Shown: positions 22,800-34,384 of the stretch, piece by piece
How positions within the stretch are numbered: the first letter of the stretch is position 1
How the letters are laid out: every line of letters begins with the position of its first letter
Assembly: GCA_001949185.1 (NCBI GenBank)
Contig: BDGG01000003.1
Span: 1,033,530-1,097,529, forward strand
Direction of reading: 5' to 3'
Source of the DNA: Ramazzottius varieornatus
Lineage: Eukaryota > Tardigrada > Eutardigrada > Parachela > Ramazzottiidae
Length of the DNA stretch: 64,000 nt
Position numbers and translations under genes: made by a program
Notes under the pieces: model-generated
The model's database searches: none
Told to the model about the DNA's origin: nothing
What the model saw: the letters and a program-made list of their open reading frames with translations, nothing else

Positions 22800-23235
22800 A
22801 CCCTGATTACCACCGTGCTCATTGTGAGTACAATACGGCACTTTTTCGCTCCCCGTAATTTCCATTTTCCCGGTTTGAATCAAACTTTTTTTCTTTGCTT
22901 GGTCTGCGGTCTTATCAGCAGAGCGCAGCCGATGACCACTGGTCAGTACAACTTTCCGCAGGCTGGAAAAAGTCCTTACGATTTCGGGCAGTTTCGGGGG
23001 TATTTTAGGTTCCATGTCTTTGCTCGAGATACATAGCTACCATCTGTTTAGAAAAAAATTGAAACACTGAGGAGAGCTCCCTCTGCCAATACTAGGCCTG
23101 GGACAAACTTGGTGTCATCTGTGCGTCCAGAAAAAAATCAAAACGGCCAGGGCTACTTTTCCCACGTTGGCCTTTACGGCCTGCCAATCTGCCCAATTTC
23201 GAAATTCTGAAAGTTGTCTATTGGTTAATTTGGGT
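22800..23235 (+). mobile_element. Diverged relic of the 1.1 kb / 61.5 kb element
   Basis: Compared with 1160-1570, this stretch keeps the same order of words: GATGACCACTGGTCAG, a GGAAA tract, TTTCGGG, GTCTTTGCTCGAGA, TAGAAAAAAATTG, CTAGGCCTGGGACAAA, then GCCTGCC, TTTCGAAA and CTATTGGTT. It has many substitutions and no clear terminal repeats. It is the oldest of three copies in the window. Confidence 0.65.
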
Positions 23236-23446
23236 TAAAGTTAAAGTTTTGTGCTCCCAGTGAGTACGCTGGTAGTCTGCCGACACAAAAAGCTTGGTAT
23301 TCACGAGGGGATTTAGCCAATGCTCCAGACTTATTTCACAAACTGAAACGATAGAGAGGTAGAGGAGAGTTTTCTCTATCGACTGGGATAGACCAGGCCG
23401 GCAGAAAAAGATCCTAAATCCCCTCGTCAAGGTGATAATACAGTAG

Positions 23447-23663
23447 AGTGAATGTACAGCACGCGCACGTCGAGAAAATATCGGCCAGTGAAAATTCTTG
23501 GCCCGGCGGAAGAGACGGCAAAATAAAAATTCAACCGTAAAAAAGTGTCGGAAAGTGTGTTAGTGTGAATCAGTGGCCTACGTACATGCTTCCGTACCGC
23601 CTTAGCGAGAAGGTCTGGTCCATAATTTCTACTGGCTCATGATTTCCCATCGCGCGTGTACTG
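23447..23663. mobile_element. Diverged MITE copy of the 14.9 kb / 46.7 kb family
   Basis: Starts near TACAGCACGCGCACGTCGAG and ends TTTCCCATCGCGCGTGTACT. It shares the interior TTCAACCGTAAAAAAGTGTC and CGCCTTAGCGAGAAGGTCTG with the 14.9 kb copy. Confidence 0.55.
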
Positions 23664-23669
23664 TTCTCA

Positions 23670-24716
23670 CTGTTGGCTGCTTACTGCGTAGTGCATGGTT
23701 GAATAATATATGCACGTGTAGGCGAAATTTACAAAATGCACTTTTGTTCTGAACGCACTCTGTTCTCTAGGTCTCTTCAACGCTATTGAATACTGAGAGT
23801 GTTCAGGAATTTTAGTCTCCACAATTCAAAAATTACTAACAGCTTAGCCTTTAACCCTAATATACGTACATGTGCATATTAAGCTTTGTTCACCCAAGGC
23901 CAACTAGAGGGTCTTGCTTCACCCGTCCGTGGGGCAGAATAATGGAGGGTTCCTTGCGCAACGAGCTTCTGGGAAGACGTCTTTGTTCTGTCAGACTTAC
24001 AATTGCCCTATTGTACACTTGCAATTTCCTTGTTGCTGCGAATGCGTGAAGGGAAGAGGATTAGTGTAGAGGATTAGACATGGTGGCGTCATCATGACAG
24101 CCCTCGGAGGCAGCCAAGGAGAAAGTGCCTTTGGCATGGCGGCATTCTTGACAGAATATAAAATACCCACTTGAGAAAAGACACCTTAAAATGTCCACCT
24201 GCTTCCTCCCACTTCCACCATCTCAAATTAAGACCGCTCCTCACTTCCTTCTGGTTTCGCGATAGAATTTCGAATCTAACTTAGCCTTAACATCCACAGA
24301 GCTGCTCGACGTTGTACAGCACTTCGAAGCTTGAAGAAAGCTTTGGCACCATTTTCTAAGTATTCCAAGCTTCCGGTACAGAAATTGTTTTACTACCGCA
24401 AACACTAATATCCGGCGGGCACGTTTTCCTCAGTGTTGCGTACCTTTTGTCGGGAGCCATATTGCGCAGATGATTACTCTATGAAATTCTATGTTACAAT
24501 TGGCGCCATCCTTAATCCATGTTTTGACTTCCGCCATATCCGAGGAATAACTTCCCTCGAAGGTTCATATCTCGGTATAGGCATTCTAGTGGCCAGTGCC
24601 TGTGGAGAAGAAGCCTTTACCTTTTCCCCCTGACGAGCGCTTGTGCTTACGCGATGACGGCATGACTTAGCGCACTGACCATCTGTGTACCATTACTTCA
24701 CGAGCCGGCGTTTGGC
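23670..24716. other. Intergenic stretch before the convertase
   Basis: No gene, RNA or clear repeat is visible in roughly 1 kb upstream of the convertase start. An open frame at 24433-24633 lacks any family match or neighbouring exon. Confidence 0.5.
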
Positions 24717-27700
24717 ATGCAGCTGATATTATGGTTGATTAACTATTTGCTGCTTGTATACTGCCAATTTTTATCGTTGGTTTCTTCGAGGATCGCTGGC
24801 AAGGAATATCTGAACGAATGGCTAGTGGAGGTCCCTGGTGGACTGGAGCAGGCTCGTCATGTGGCTAAGGATAACGGATATGAGCTCGTGAAAGAGGTAA
24901 GTCATGCAGTTCCAACTCACCGAAGTCTTGAGTGTGACAATCAAATATTAATATTTTGCAGCTGGCTTCCTTGCCCAAAGTATTTGTCTTTCGCCGGAAC
25001 GTTCCCCGGAGTCGGATCACACGGGATGTATCCCTCATTGCCAGACTGTTTTGGGATGACAGAATTGCTTGGGTCGAACAACAAGCCGCCTATGTTCGAG
25101 AGAAACGCGATTTCATCGATGTGAGGAGAGAGTTACCAGATGATGCTTTCTTTAAAACTGATCTCAGCGCACCACGCCCTCGCGCCGCATCTTCTTTGCC
25201 CGGGCTTCTTAACCAAAACCCCAATATCCGTGTCTTTCTGGAGGGACAGGACGAAAGTCTCAGCACAGATGAGAACACCTTTTTTAATGACCCACTGTGG
25301 ATCACCCAGTGGTACTTGGTAAGTTTTAAAAGAGATGTTATTCCAGCGGCAATGTCCCGAATTATCATAGGAAAATGGTAATTTCAACCCAACCACGCGA
25401 AATGGTACAACCTTGTTTTACGGACCGTTCTTATTTTTGAACTAGGACGTAAACAAATGAACTGAACCGCATCGTTTTCCCGAGTGGCGCACGCGTCCAG
25501 CCATAGTTATGAATATGTGCGCGACTCAAGATAACGATCTGGATAAACTCATTTGCCCACGTATGTCCCAGTTGAATATGCGGATATGTATACTCTGTGT
25601 CATCATCGAGGATTTTCTGATTGTCACAGTTGGATTCATCAAACTCGCCGGGTGTGAGGACGATGCGAGCCATCGATTCAAGGACATCTGTCAGTCTCAA
25701 CGTCTTTCCCGCTTGGAGAGCCGGCTACACAGGAAAGAACGTCGTCGTGACTATTTTGGACGACGGTAAGTACGACTTGATCGTTTTCCGGCTTGTTCTT
25801 AGCGCACATGGTACACGGAAGGAAGTGTTGCGGTTGAAGTACTTCCATTACGAAACCAGATGTTTCACATGGTTGACCATGAAATTAATTTAAAAACACA
25901 TGTCTTTATACCTTTATCAATGTCGTCTTTCGCTGCAGGTCTTGAGACTACACACAGCGATCTCGAGCACAATTATGTAAGTGTCTCTACAATCCCATTA
26001 ATATGCCACTCATTGAATACACGAGAAAAATTGTTGGAAGTTGGCAGAAGTCGAGACACTAAATTCGAAACCTTAAATTACATAATCGGAAACATGAGTC
26101 GACAAACCGTTCTTCGAGGTGGCAGCACAGGAAAGCATTCAAGTATCATAGAACATCCAGGTACTATCCAGTTCTGTTACTCGCCCAGTACAACGGTGCG
26201 CCTTCGACTCTTGTGAAACATCAATGAACTATTAATGAAGGGCTCTCGGAGATTGGACTTCGACAAACGATGATACAGTTAGAGCTTTTCGATAGAGGGT
26301 TTGACCTCGGCAAACTCGTCAGACAAAGTGTTCTTTTATTGTTCTTCCAGGATGCAGAGGCCAGCACAAACATTAACGGAGGCAACCGCGACCCTACTCC
26401 CCGGTACGATAACCCTGATGATACCCATCATGGGACCAGGTGTGCAGGGGTAGTGGCTATGCAAGCCAATAATCGCGTCTGCGGCGTGGGTATCGCCTAT
26501 AACTCGCGCATCGGCGGAGTACGCATGCTGGACGGAACAGTGACGGACCGCGTCGAAGCAGAGGCCTTCTCCTTCAACAACAACTACATCAACATTTACA
26601 GTTCCTCCTGGGGACCAAGTGACAACGGCAAGACCGTCGAGAAGCCTGGGCGCATGGCGGCAAAAGCCATGGAGAAGGGTGTCACTGAAGGCCGAAACGG
26701 GCGTGGCGTCATCTATGTCTGGGCTTCCGGAAACGGTAGGCCTTCTCAGAAAAAACTTTACAGCTTTTTTGAACCTTCGGTCCTCGTTTAGGAGGCATCA
26801 ATGGAGATTCGTGTGCGTACGATGGTTATGCTTCTAACATATTCACGTTGAGCGTTGGAAGTACCACCGAAAGTGGCCGAGTGCCCATCTACGCCGAACG
26901 GTGTTCTTCGACGATGGCGGTGACCTACTCCAGCGGCGCTTGGGACGAAGGAAAAGTGGTCAGTGTTTACTTCCCTCTCTTTTAACCTGGGACTTTCTTG
27001 GGCGCTGTCTCGAATTTATCCGTTCTTTATAGATTAGTACGGACCTGAATAACACCTGCACCAACTCGCATACCGGTACTTCAGCTTCTGCTCCTCTGGC
27101 TGCTGGAATCATCGCCCTGGTCCTTGAAGCAAAGTAAAGGCCCTTTTCTCCGTTTTCTGGGTGTAATTTATCCTGAGCGCCGAATCACTCAATGGTGTGC
27201 CTTTTATAGCCCTAATTTGACGTGGAGAGATGTGAAGCACTTGGTGGCCTGGACCAGCGACCCATTCTCACTGCTGCACACCGTGGGGTGGTACGTGAAT
27301 GGTCTGGGCATGCTGGTTCATCCCTACTTTGGCTTTGGCTTGATGGACACTGAAAGACTGGTCAGAGCGGCGACTGTCTGGCAGACGGTTCCCCCCAAAA
27401 ATAAATGCATCGTCCAGAAAGCGGGAATCGAAGGCCGGTAAGTTTCTGTCGCTTTGAACTCTCCTCGCTCAAAACGCAAGCTTATCACCATCAATTTTTC
27501 GTTTTTAGAGTATTCACTCATGACGATCCACTGGTCATTTCTGTCAACACACGCGGTTGTCAGGGGACAGCCAGCGAAGTGAAGTTTCTCGAACAGGTTG
27601 AAGTCATTTTGACACTGTCACATCCGCGAAGAGGCGCTGTGCGAATTTTCCTCTACAGTCCTGCACGTAAGGTTCAATATTGTCCCAAATTTACCTCCAC

Positions 27701-28078
27701 TACTCTTGCACGGGTTCTTGTTCAACAGGTACGCAGACGTTGTTGGCGCCGTTACGAACGGCGGATCTTTCAGCTCGCGGCTTCGTTGATTGGCCCTTCA
27801 TCTCTGTGCACAACTGGGGCGAGAACCCTTTCGGCGTCTGGAACGTTACTATCGAAAGCCACGTAAGAGCCCGCATAATCACTTGATCTTCTCACTGTAC
27901 AGTCAACAAAAGACATAACGCCATGCTTCCGGTATTTCAGGCTAACAGCTCCGCAGTATTTGGTTCCATAACGGAACTTCGTCTAGTTTTTCACGGAACT
28001 TTGATCGAGCCCACCTCGACAAAGATACTGCGCGAGTGGCGCAGAAGGCAGACCATTGAAGCCTTAGGTACCACGTAG
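24717..28078 (+). CDS. Furin/PC1-like proprotein convertase, soluble form, 673 aa
   Basis: Eleven exons: 24717-24896, 24962-25318, 25630-25765, 25939-25976, 26351-26735, 26792-26958, 27033-27133, 27210-27437, 27509-27666, 27729-27862, 27941-28078; every phase fits. Convertases cut secreted precursors after dibasic sites in the secretory pathway. Order: signal peptide; prodomain ([18 protein letters not shown], ending near REKR); kexin-type subtilisin domain with catalytic Asp in [11 protein letters not shown], His in [11 protein letters not shown], Asn in YVWASGNGG and Ser in [13 protein letters not shown]; then a P domain ([16 protein letters not shown]). The oxyanion Asn marks it as furin/PC1-type, not PC2-type, which has Asp. 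It ends soon after the P domain (LRLVFHGT... then 25 residues), with no Cys-rich domain or membrane anchor, so it resembles secretory-granule PC1/3 more than furin. AATAAA at 28207-28212 is a likely polyadenylation signal. Confidence 0.93.
25475..25552. repeat. GTGGCGCAC-type inverted repeat in convertase intron 2
   Basis: GAGTGGCGCACGCGTCCAGCC and ATGTGCGCGACTCAAG form the arms, with ATCGTTTTC and AACGATCTGG outside, matching the other intron copies. Confidence 0.6.
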
Positions 28079-28229
28079 CCTAACTACAACTCAACATCAA
28101 TTTTTTCACTTGCACCCTAGCAGCTTAGAATCTCTTGCTGTGCAGCTCAACGTCAGTAATTTATACGCACACCAGCTCTCCACCTCTCCGCACGCTCTGC
28201 AGTTAAAATAAAATATTCTGAAATTACGT

Positions 28230-29000
28230 TCACATCTTGTTGGTTCTTCCAATAATTCCGCACGACATACGGCCATCAAAATAGCCGGTCGCTATGCTAT
28301 CGGCAGTTGCAGCGAGACCCAGATCGTCAGTCCTTGCGTGGAGAACCAGACTTCCGGTAACTGACCACGGTATGACGAGCGGCAAATCACCAAATTTGAA
28401 GTTAAGCCACTCTCGATCCTGCTAAACAATCCTGCAGGAACACCATAGCCGGCTTGGTGATGGTCGGCTAAAGAAGGAGTCGAGAGCATGTGGTGCTAAT
28501 GGACTCATATTTTAATGTCCGACATGATATTGGCAAGGTCGCCAGCATGGCGTTTAGGGTTCGACGCATTGATCGCAATGCGCCAGGTTTTGAGGATTAT
28601 AGTGCAACCGGCTACTGTTACAGCCATCGGTCAGGTTACCGACTTGGTAAACATGGTCGCCAAAATTTCCCCGAAAATGCCAACAGCTGTAACTTCTGTG
28701 GGGAGCCACCCAAAACTTGCTGCGCGTGCCATGCATGTGGTTATCAGTTTCAGTGAGTTTTCGCCAGAGATCTGTCCCTTCAGGGTTGTTGGTTGGCCGA
28801 CACTTTGCTGACCAAACATGATCATCCCAACTCCAGCGGTTTGCTCAGAGTTGAAGGCGCCTCTTGGAACCGGCCATGCTATTGCGGAATAAGGGCCCAC
28901 TGTACCACAAGCGATGGCTGCAACACCGTCTGACGGGTTTGGGACGCTTGAATAATCATCGGCAGCACAGCTGGTCGAGCTAAAGCAGTTCAAGAAGCGA
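28230..29000 (-). pseudogene. Broken extracellular Cu/Zn superoxide dismutase copy
   Basis: Three minus-strand blocks match the neighbouring intact SOD in order. Block 1 (about 28980-28780) has CGTVGPYSAIAWPVPRGAFN and QPTTLKGQISG. Block 2 (about 28680-28505) has DHVYQVGNLTDGC, LHYNP, then RHAGDLANIMSD. Block 3 (about 28375-28230) has SLVLHARTDDLGL and GRMSCGIIG. Defects visible: no hydrophobic signal peptide; HVH of the copper site reads HVY; and a one-base frame shift falls between CVEP and KRHAGD in block 2. The exon 1 donor is also not obvious. It lies in tandem just downstream of the intact gene on the same strand, so it is a decayed duplicate. Its 3' end converges on the convertase. Confidence 0.78.
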
Positions 29001-29444
29001 TCAAGATACAACCTGCATTTTGGACCCATAAAACTGTACGAAAAGTGAAAATTATGGGGCCGAAGCGAAGGGCTTCGAGGCTGTGCCAAAGCGTTTCATA
29101 CGTGGCCACGACACATTTTTTCAAGTGCGCTTGCGTAGTCAACAGCCAGCAGAGTAATAAGTAATTGATGAGCTACCGAGTCAGTTTCGGCTGGCGCGGC
29201 AGCTAATTTTCCCGATGGAAAGATTCGATGGCCGGCCCGGTCAAGTCTACTTATCTTGTGTTTGTGATTATGGCGTTTTTACAAATGATGTTCGGGACTA
29301 CAGTAAATGACTTTTAGGAGAGAAGAACAAATCAAGCATTTGAGAACACTAAGAAATCCGATCTTGTATCAGAAAAGAGTATATTGTATAATAGCGATAG
29401 AAAAATCAAGCGGTAAGCTTAACGTGACAAAAGAATTCATTCGC

Positions 29445-30391
29445 TTATGTCGGTCTCAACTGTCCAATAATGCCGCAAGCCGAACGACCGTTAGCAGAAC
29501 CGGATGCCAAACTCTCGGCAGTTCCACCGAGACCCAGATCGTCCATCAACCGATGCACGATTATAGTGCGACCAATAACCGACTCGGGTCCGATGAGCGC
29601 CAGCAAGTCTGATTGCTTATTGATGTTCGCCACTCCGTTGGCTGCAAAGCGGTGAAACATCATCAAGCTGCTTTCTTTCAGACAATACGACATATTTAAT
29701 GTACTGAACGATCAAAGAAAAATTTCAGCAAAACTTTTCAGCAAAAATTTTTCATACCATCACTCTGAACGTTGCCTAAATCTCCATTGTGGCGGTTGGG
29801 ATTGGTCAAGTCTCCATGAGTCTTCATGCGAGGGTTGTAATGCTCGAGGGCGCTGTCGCATCCGTTCGACAAGTCTCCGAGCTGGTGGACGTGGAACCCA
29901 AGCATCACTGTACAAAACACCCGAAAAACAACGCTTGTAAAAGGACAAAGAGGTGCGCGTCACAAATCAAGGTAGTCGACAGGGGACGCCACCGTCCGTT
30001 AAAAATTGGGAGGTCGGCAAAACAATCTACGGGCAATCGCTGTCTCAAGTGGCGCACTTTTTCCGTCAACAATATAGAATCCTACTTCACTTGAGGCTCG
30101 CATTCCGAAATTTTTGCCAGCCTCGTTGTTTTACCAACCGTTAGGAGTTAGACCAGTAATTTGTCCGGTGATCGTTGTGGGTTGTCCGGCAGCGGCTTGC
30201 ATGAAGGTGATGTTACCCAGGACAGCCTCTCCAGAGTTGATGGCGCCTCGCGGTGCCATCAAGGCACGGGCCATGTACGGACCGGAGGTCCCGCAGCTGT
30301 TGATGGAGGTTCCATTTGGAGCCGTGTAGTAGGTACCTTGAGCCAGGATACTGGCTGCGCTCAGCAAGAGGATCGCTAGGGAGCAATACAT
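29445..30391 (-). CDS. Extracellular Cu/Zn superoxide dismutase, 199 aa
   Basis: Three exons on the minus strand: 30391-30139, 29907-29758, 29641-29445; phases fit. It converts superoxide to oxygen and hydrogen peroxide. A signal peptide ([19 protein letters not shown]) predicts secretion. All metal ligands are present: GFHVHQLGD (two Cu His), [12 protein letters not shown] (bridging and Zn His), RHNGDLGNV (Zn His and Asp), and TIIVHRL (Cu His). The disulfide Cys in NGC and ACGIIG and the active-site Arg in GRSACG are also kept. The stretch before the beta barrel ([16 protein letters not shown]) is unlike standard SOD and carries an extra Cys. A TATAAA at 30466-30461 lies about 70 bases upstream of the ATG. 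Confidence 0.92.
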
Positions 30392-30460
30392 TTTTGAACG
30401 CGATAGGAATGAAAACTGTCTGTCCGTTTTCGCCAGTGCTGATATCGTCCGACGCTTTAC

Positions 30461-30466
30461 TTTATA
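30461..30466 (-). promoter_or_regulatory. Candidate TATA box of the SOD gene
   Basis: TATAAA on the minus strand, about 70 bases upstream of the SOD start codon, in a context GAGTATAAAGT. The distance allows a short 5' leader. No other core elements were identified. Confidence 0.45.
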
Positions 30467-30469
30467 CTC

Positions 30470-32010
30470 TCGTGGTACGGTTGAAGTTTTTCCTGTCGAT
30501 AGCTTGCGGCCACTACTCTCAGTTTAGGTATTTCCCCAAAAGTCGAGACGTCGAGTTTGCCCCACAGTCAGAATCTTCTGTGGACCCGATCGCCGAAAAT
30601 TCTCGAAATCTAAACTTTCTGCACAGTTTTCGACGAAGAACCCAATGCAATTCGACACTCCACTGCCCGTTTGTATACACAGTCCGCATCCTGTATTTAA
30701 CGAGCCAGCGTTGCCGGTACAACGTATTTTGCGGATGGTCGCGCAAATACAGTTATCAGACGTAGTCCGAATTCTGTATTTTCCGGGCCACAGTAGTCCG
30801 AAATGTGCCTGAGTTCTTCGTATATTCAGGCCGACTGATACATATGCCTATCTGAGTATGATAGTCCGGGCAAAGGGGTACATAAGAACGAAGATTATGT
30901 GATAAAAGACTGTCAGTTAGGAAATACTGTCTCCCGTAAGTCTCTCATAATTGAATGGCCACCTTATACCTCCATTCAAAAATTCATAACTTCCTTCGTT
31001 GTGAACCGATTTTGACATCCTAATGATGCATGAGAAGACTGACGTTTTATCCTCACGACCGCGGGGCTTTTGTGCGAACTCATCAACGAATCGATTTGCC
31101 AGCCCAGCCAGATCTCTGATTCGCCAGACAAAAGCTGAATTTAAGATGACATGTTTTGCCTGGATTGAAAGCTCCTTTTCGGCCAATTTACGCCTGTTTT
31201 CGATCAAAAGCCTGCCAAAATCAGATAAAAAGCTGATTGTTGTAGTTAATATTACGTTCTTACTGCAGGCTTGTGGACACAACACTCAGTCCATACTTTG
31301 GACCTGCGTCAGTTACAAATCAATATGTAGTATCGTGCGAGTTGATGGCCATCACAAGAATCACAAGAATAATCCGTTGCCGACGGATCCTTACTCGGCG
31401 AAATGCTGACGGTACATACATGCTGTATCTGAAGCTGCGTAATTTGATTTATCACCTGCATGCGATAATCCAAGACTTTAGTTCGTAAACCTCCAACCAA
31501 ATCTCCGATCGGTTATGATTCATGGGCTCATGACTATCACACACGGTAAATGATTAAACGTAGACCTTACTTGATAAAATCTCCAAACCCCTTTAGACGG
31601 TCACGAATTTCGGAAACCTATGGAAGGTCTCTGTCTGCTTCCGACAGTAGCTGGTGGTAATTCTTGGAGCGACTACGAAAACGGTAATTCACAGTGTAAC
31701 GATACTTAGGCTTGGCGCAGGCAATTTAATTTACTGTAAGTAGGACAATCTCGGGCAAAAGGCAATCTTCACCACAATTGACCGAATTTTACCCAAAATC
31801 AAAGGAAATGCCCATAACCGTCCGAAGTTACCCGAAGTTTTGTTGCAATGACCCGACATTCTGAAACACTTTCTGAGATTCGTCGATGTTATCTAAGCCA
31901 TTCTCGGATCCTCTTGTTAGTTTTCTTTTGCGTTCTCGGTGAAGGTTGACAGTTTTCGGCAGCTGTGTTGCAAAACTAACAAAAGCACTTCAGTATGGCC
32001 AGAGTATAAC
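30470..32010. other. Gene-poor interval upstream of SOD
   Basis: No gene is supported. A minus-strand open frame at 30917-31285 has ordinary amino-acid composition (RRKLAEKELSIQAKHVIL) but no recognised family, exon partner or start, and could be chance or an old transposon remnant. Confidence 0.4.
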
Positions 32011-32011
32011 C

Positions 32012-32260
32012 TCTAGTGTATTCACTGCAGTGCTGGCCTCTGTACAGGCTCGTTGATACACTGGACAAGTCCAATCCCACAATCAAGCGTAGAAAGGCAA
32101 GACAGGGCGGACTTTTCCTCTTGATCGTGAGTTAGCCCTTGATTGACTAGGGCCGACTTTTGTAACTTCAGTTCCGCCGTTGATTTTGGACATCATTGAT
32201 TGACTGGGGAAATGTGTATCAACGCGCACTCTCAATGCAGTGAATACACTACTGTAGAGG
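32012..32260. mobile_element. Small inverted-repeat element (AGTGTATTCACTGCA ends)
   Basis: AGTGTATTCACTGCAG near 32014 is matched by the inverse TGCAGTGAATACACT near 32236-32250, with CTCTA/TAGAG just outside. The inside shows no coding capacity. Target duplication is not clear. Confidence 0.6.
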
Positions 32261-32659
32261 CAATATCGTTTCACTCTGGTATGGCTCGGACGACGTGCGC
32301 ACCAAACACAATGCGTCCTTTGGCTCAGTCCACCTCTTCAAAGATGTTCGGTACTCGGGGAAAAGGAGGCGACGACAGAAGAGCTCTCGCAAAATGCAGT
32401 ACGATAAGTTGGGTCCCCAAAGTAGCGCTGTTGGCGCCCTCTACACAAAGCGCTGTGTAAAACCAAGTGTCATCGATCACCACGATCAGCTGATTTCGAC
32501 GGTTGTTTCACGCAGATCCTATCCATCCGAGTAGGTCGAGCTCAAGATTTCTGTTAAGGTTTGTACCAAATTTGGTACATCGCTTTCCCTCATTTCGCTC
32601 AGAGATACTGGGAATCTGGATAACTGGAGGACCCTACGGCCGTAATCTTCATGTTAGTC

Positions 32660-33622
32660 ATGGACAACCAGACGCTGGTGAGAAGTGCACCTACTGGCGG
32701 TGACGGCGACAACTCTACATCGCACTCGGGTACATAGACATATCGACAGTCGTCTATTTTAACTTATTCGGGGTATTCGGTTATCATCCTGTATGATTTG
32801 TAGTGCAGGTTAGCCTAGTGGGAGAAACCCGAACATTTGAGAATGTGGATCAGCAGAGCAGCGTAGTGGACAGGATGGACTTGATTGGGCTTGCACGACA
32901 GATCCAAACAGCTGACAAGTTCACTCAAGCCGTCGTCGTCAACAAACTTAGTTTCATCGTTGATCAAATTCGATACCTTCAAGAACAAGCGCGGAAAGTA
33001 CTAGAAGAAGCCCAGACAGCGAGCGATCTGCACCATGTACCATGCAACTTCAAAAGAAGACCAGGGAACATCTATCACCTATATGAGAGACCGGAAGTGG
33101 GCCGAACTAATTCCAGACTATTCTCGATGTTATCACCACAGGTATTCGTGCATGTATCATGCGGAAAACTGGGCGCTCGGCTTTTGCAAGCAAACTTGAC
33201 AAGATTGTGCTCTCAAGAGGCGGACGCTTTCAGCCGATAACACTGTGAACATGCGCCACGCGGAAAAATAATCTTGTCGAGTTCTCGAGTGGCGCACGTT
33301 TTGAGCCATATTGACTGGTTTTGAGCACCACTTGGCTAAATGATCTCATCAAGTGTGTATTTTCTAACTGCACACGATCCAATATGTAGGGCTTTATTCA
33401 TCACAGGAATGGGGATCAAAATGTCCTTACCAGCATCTGGGTTCGTACAAACTTCAGCATGACATGTCTTGGACACCGCTGGATCAGTTATCTACCAAAG
33501 AGCAGGATCTGCACCTAATACAGCGGATGGTACAGCAGCATACAAATACCCAACAAAAACCCTATGATCCCTTTGCCTTCTCGATCACAGATGTTTCCCA
33601 CCACACCGACTCGCTGTCTTGA
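32660..33622 (+). CDS. C1orf50-like protein (DUF2452 family), 188 aa
   Basis: Three exons: 32660-32677 (MDNQTL), 32809-33141, 33407-33622; all phase 0. The product matches the C1orf50 family over its length: MDLIGLARQIQTADKF, NKLSFIVDQIRYLQEQARKV, LHHVPCNFKRRPGNIYHLY, then SPQEWGSKCPYQHLGSYKLQ and HDMSWTPLDQL. The family is conserved across animals; its molecular function is not established. It has no signal peptide or membrane segment, so it is probably cytosolic or nuclear. The start is set by a short first exon whose ATG is followed 15 bases later by a GTGAGA donor. AATAAA at 33723-33728 is a likely polyadenylation signal. Confidence 0.9.
33236..33345. repeat. GTGGCGCAC-type inverted repeat in C1orf50 intron 2
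   Basis: ATGCGCCACGCGG then TCTCGAGTGGCGCACGTTTTG and GCACCACTTGGCTAAATGATC repeat the words of the other copies, with ATAATCTTGTCGAGTT as the flank. Confidence 0.6.
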
Positions 33623-34168
33623 ACCCTAAGAGAATTTCTCGAAATTAGTATCGTGCTCGTCAGCTCATGTGAAACTCCTTTCTGATCGCTAACCGGAAAC
33701 TTTGTCGACTATACTTTCGGATAATAAAATTTCGGTTAACCGCTGATTATTCAGTTTTCCATAGCGGGTTATTTCCACTGCGAAATGATTGATTGGTCGC
33801 AGATTGCGAGTGACAGTTTACTCTTATCGAAAGGATGTTTAAAGTGAGTTTGATCATCGAAAAACAAGCACAGGGAGCGTCTGCAGCGGCTAGAGTACGC
33901 TGGATGATTTAAATGTCCGTCAAGCATTATGAACACACGCGAGTTCGGACAAGACATATCACAAACTTGTACGGTGACAGACTCGTCGCAAGTAATTAAA
34001 ACTAATAACAGTACTTTTGGCGAGGTCCGACCTCGACAAAATATCGAAGTGTGCGTACAACTGCAGAACATGACTAACTGTCGAGCGACCATGGGCTTGC
34101 GATTGTTGCTCCAGTTTACACTAATAGTATGATTGACTGACGTCCAAACGGTCTTCGACCTGAAACAC

Positions 34169-34300
34169 AAGGACGAAAAGTTTAAACCGTGTATTTACGG
34201 TACTCAGGAAATTCGATATAAACTAAACTATCAGAAGGACGAACAGTTTTAACCGTGTATTTACGGTACTCAAGAAATTCGATATAAACTAAACTATTTA
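34169..34300 (+). repeat. 66-bp tandem duplication upstream of the AChBP-like gene
   Basis: AAGGACGAAAAGTTTAAACC at 34169 and AAGGACGAACAGTTTTAACC at 34235 start two near-identical units. Each contains CCGTGTATTTACGG and ATTCGATATAAACTAAACTAT. The second ends about 85 bases before the ATG. Confidence 0.85.
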
Positions 34301-34384
34301 CTGTTAACTCGCGTTCCGACTTTCGCTTCGAATTCGGTATCTGGAGGATATTCATTGCTCGGCGAGTTACTGCGAATATTTACA

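Noticed and set aside
30917-31285. 122-codon minus-strand frame as a gene
   Set aside because: No initiator context, splice partner or recognised domain; listed only as part of an unassigned interval.
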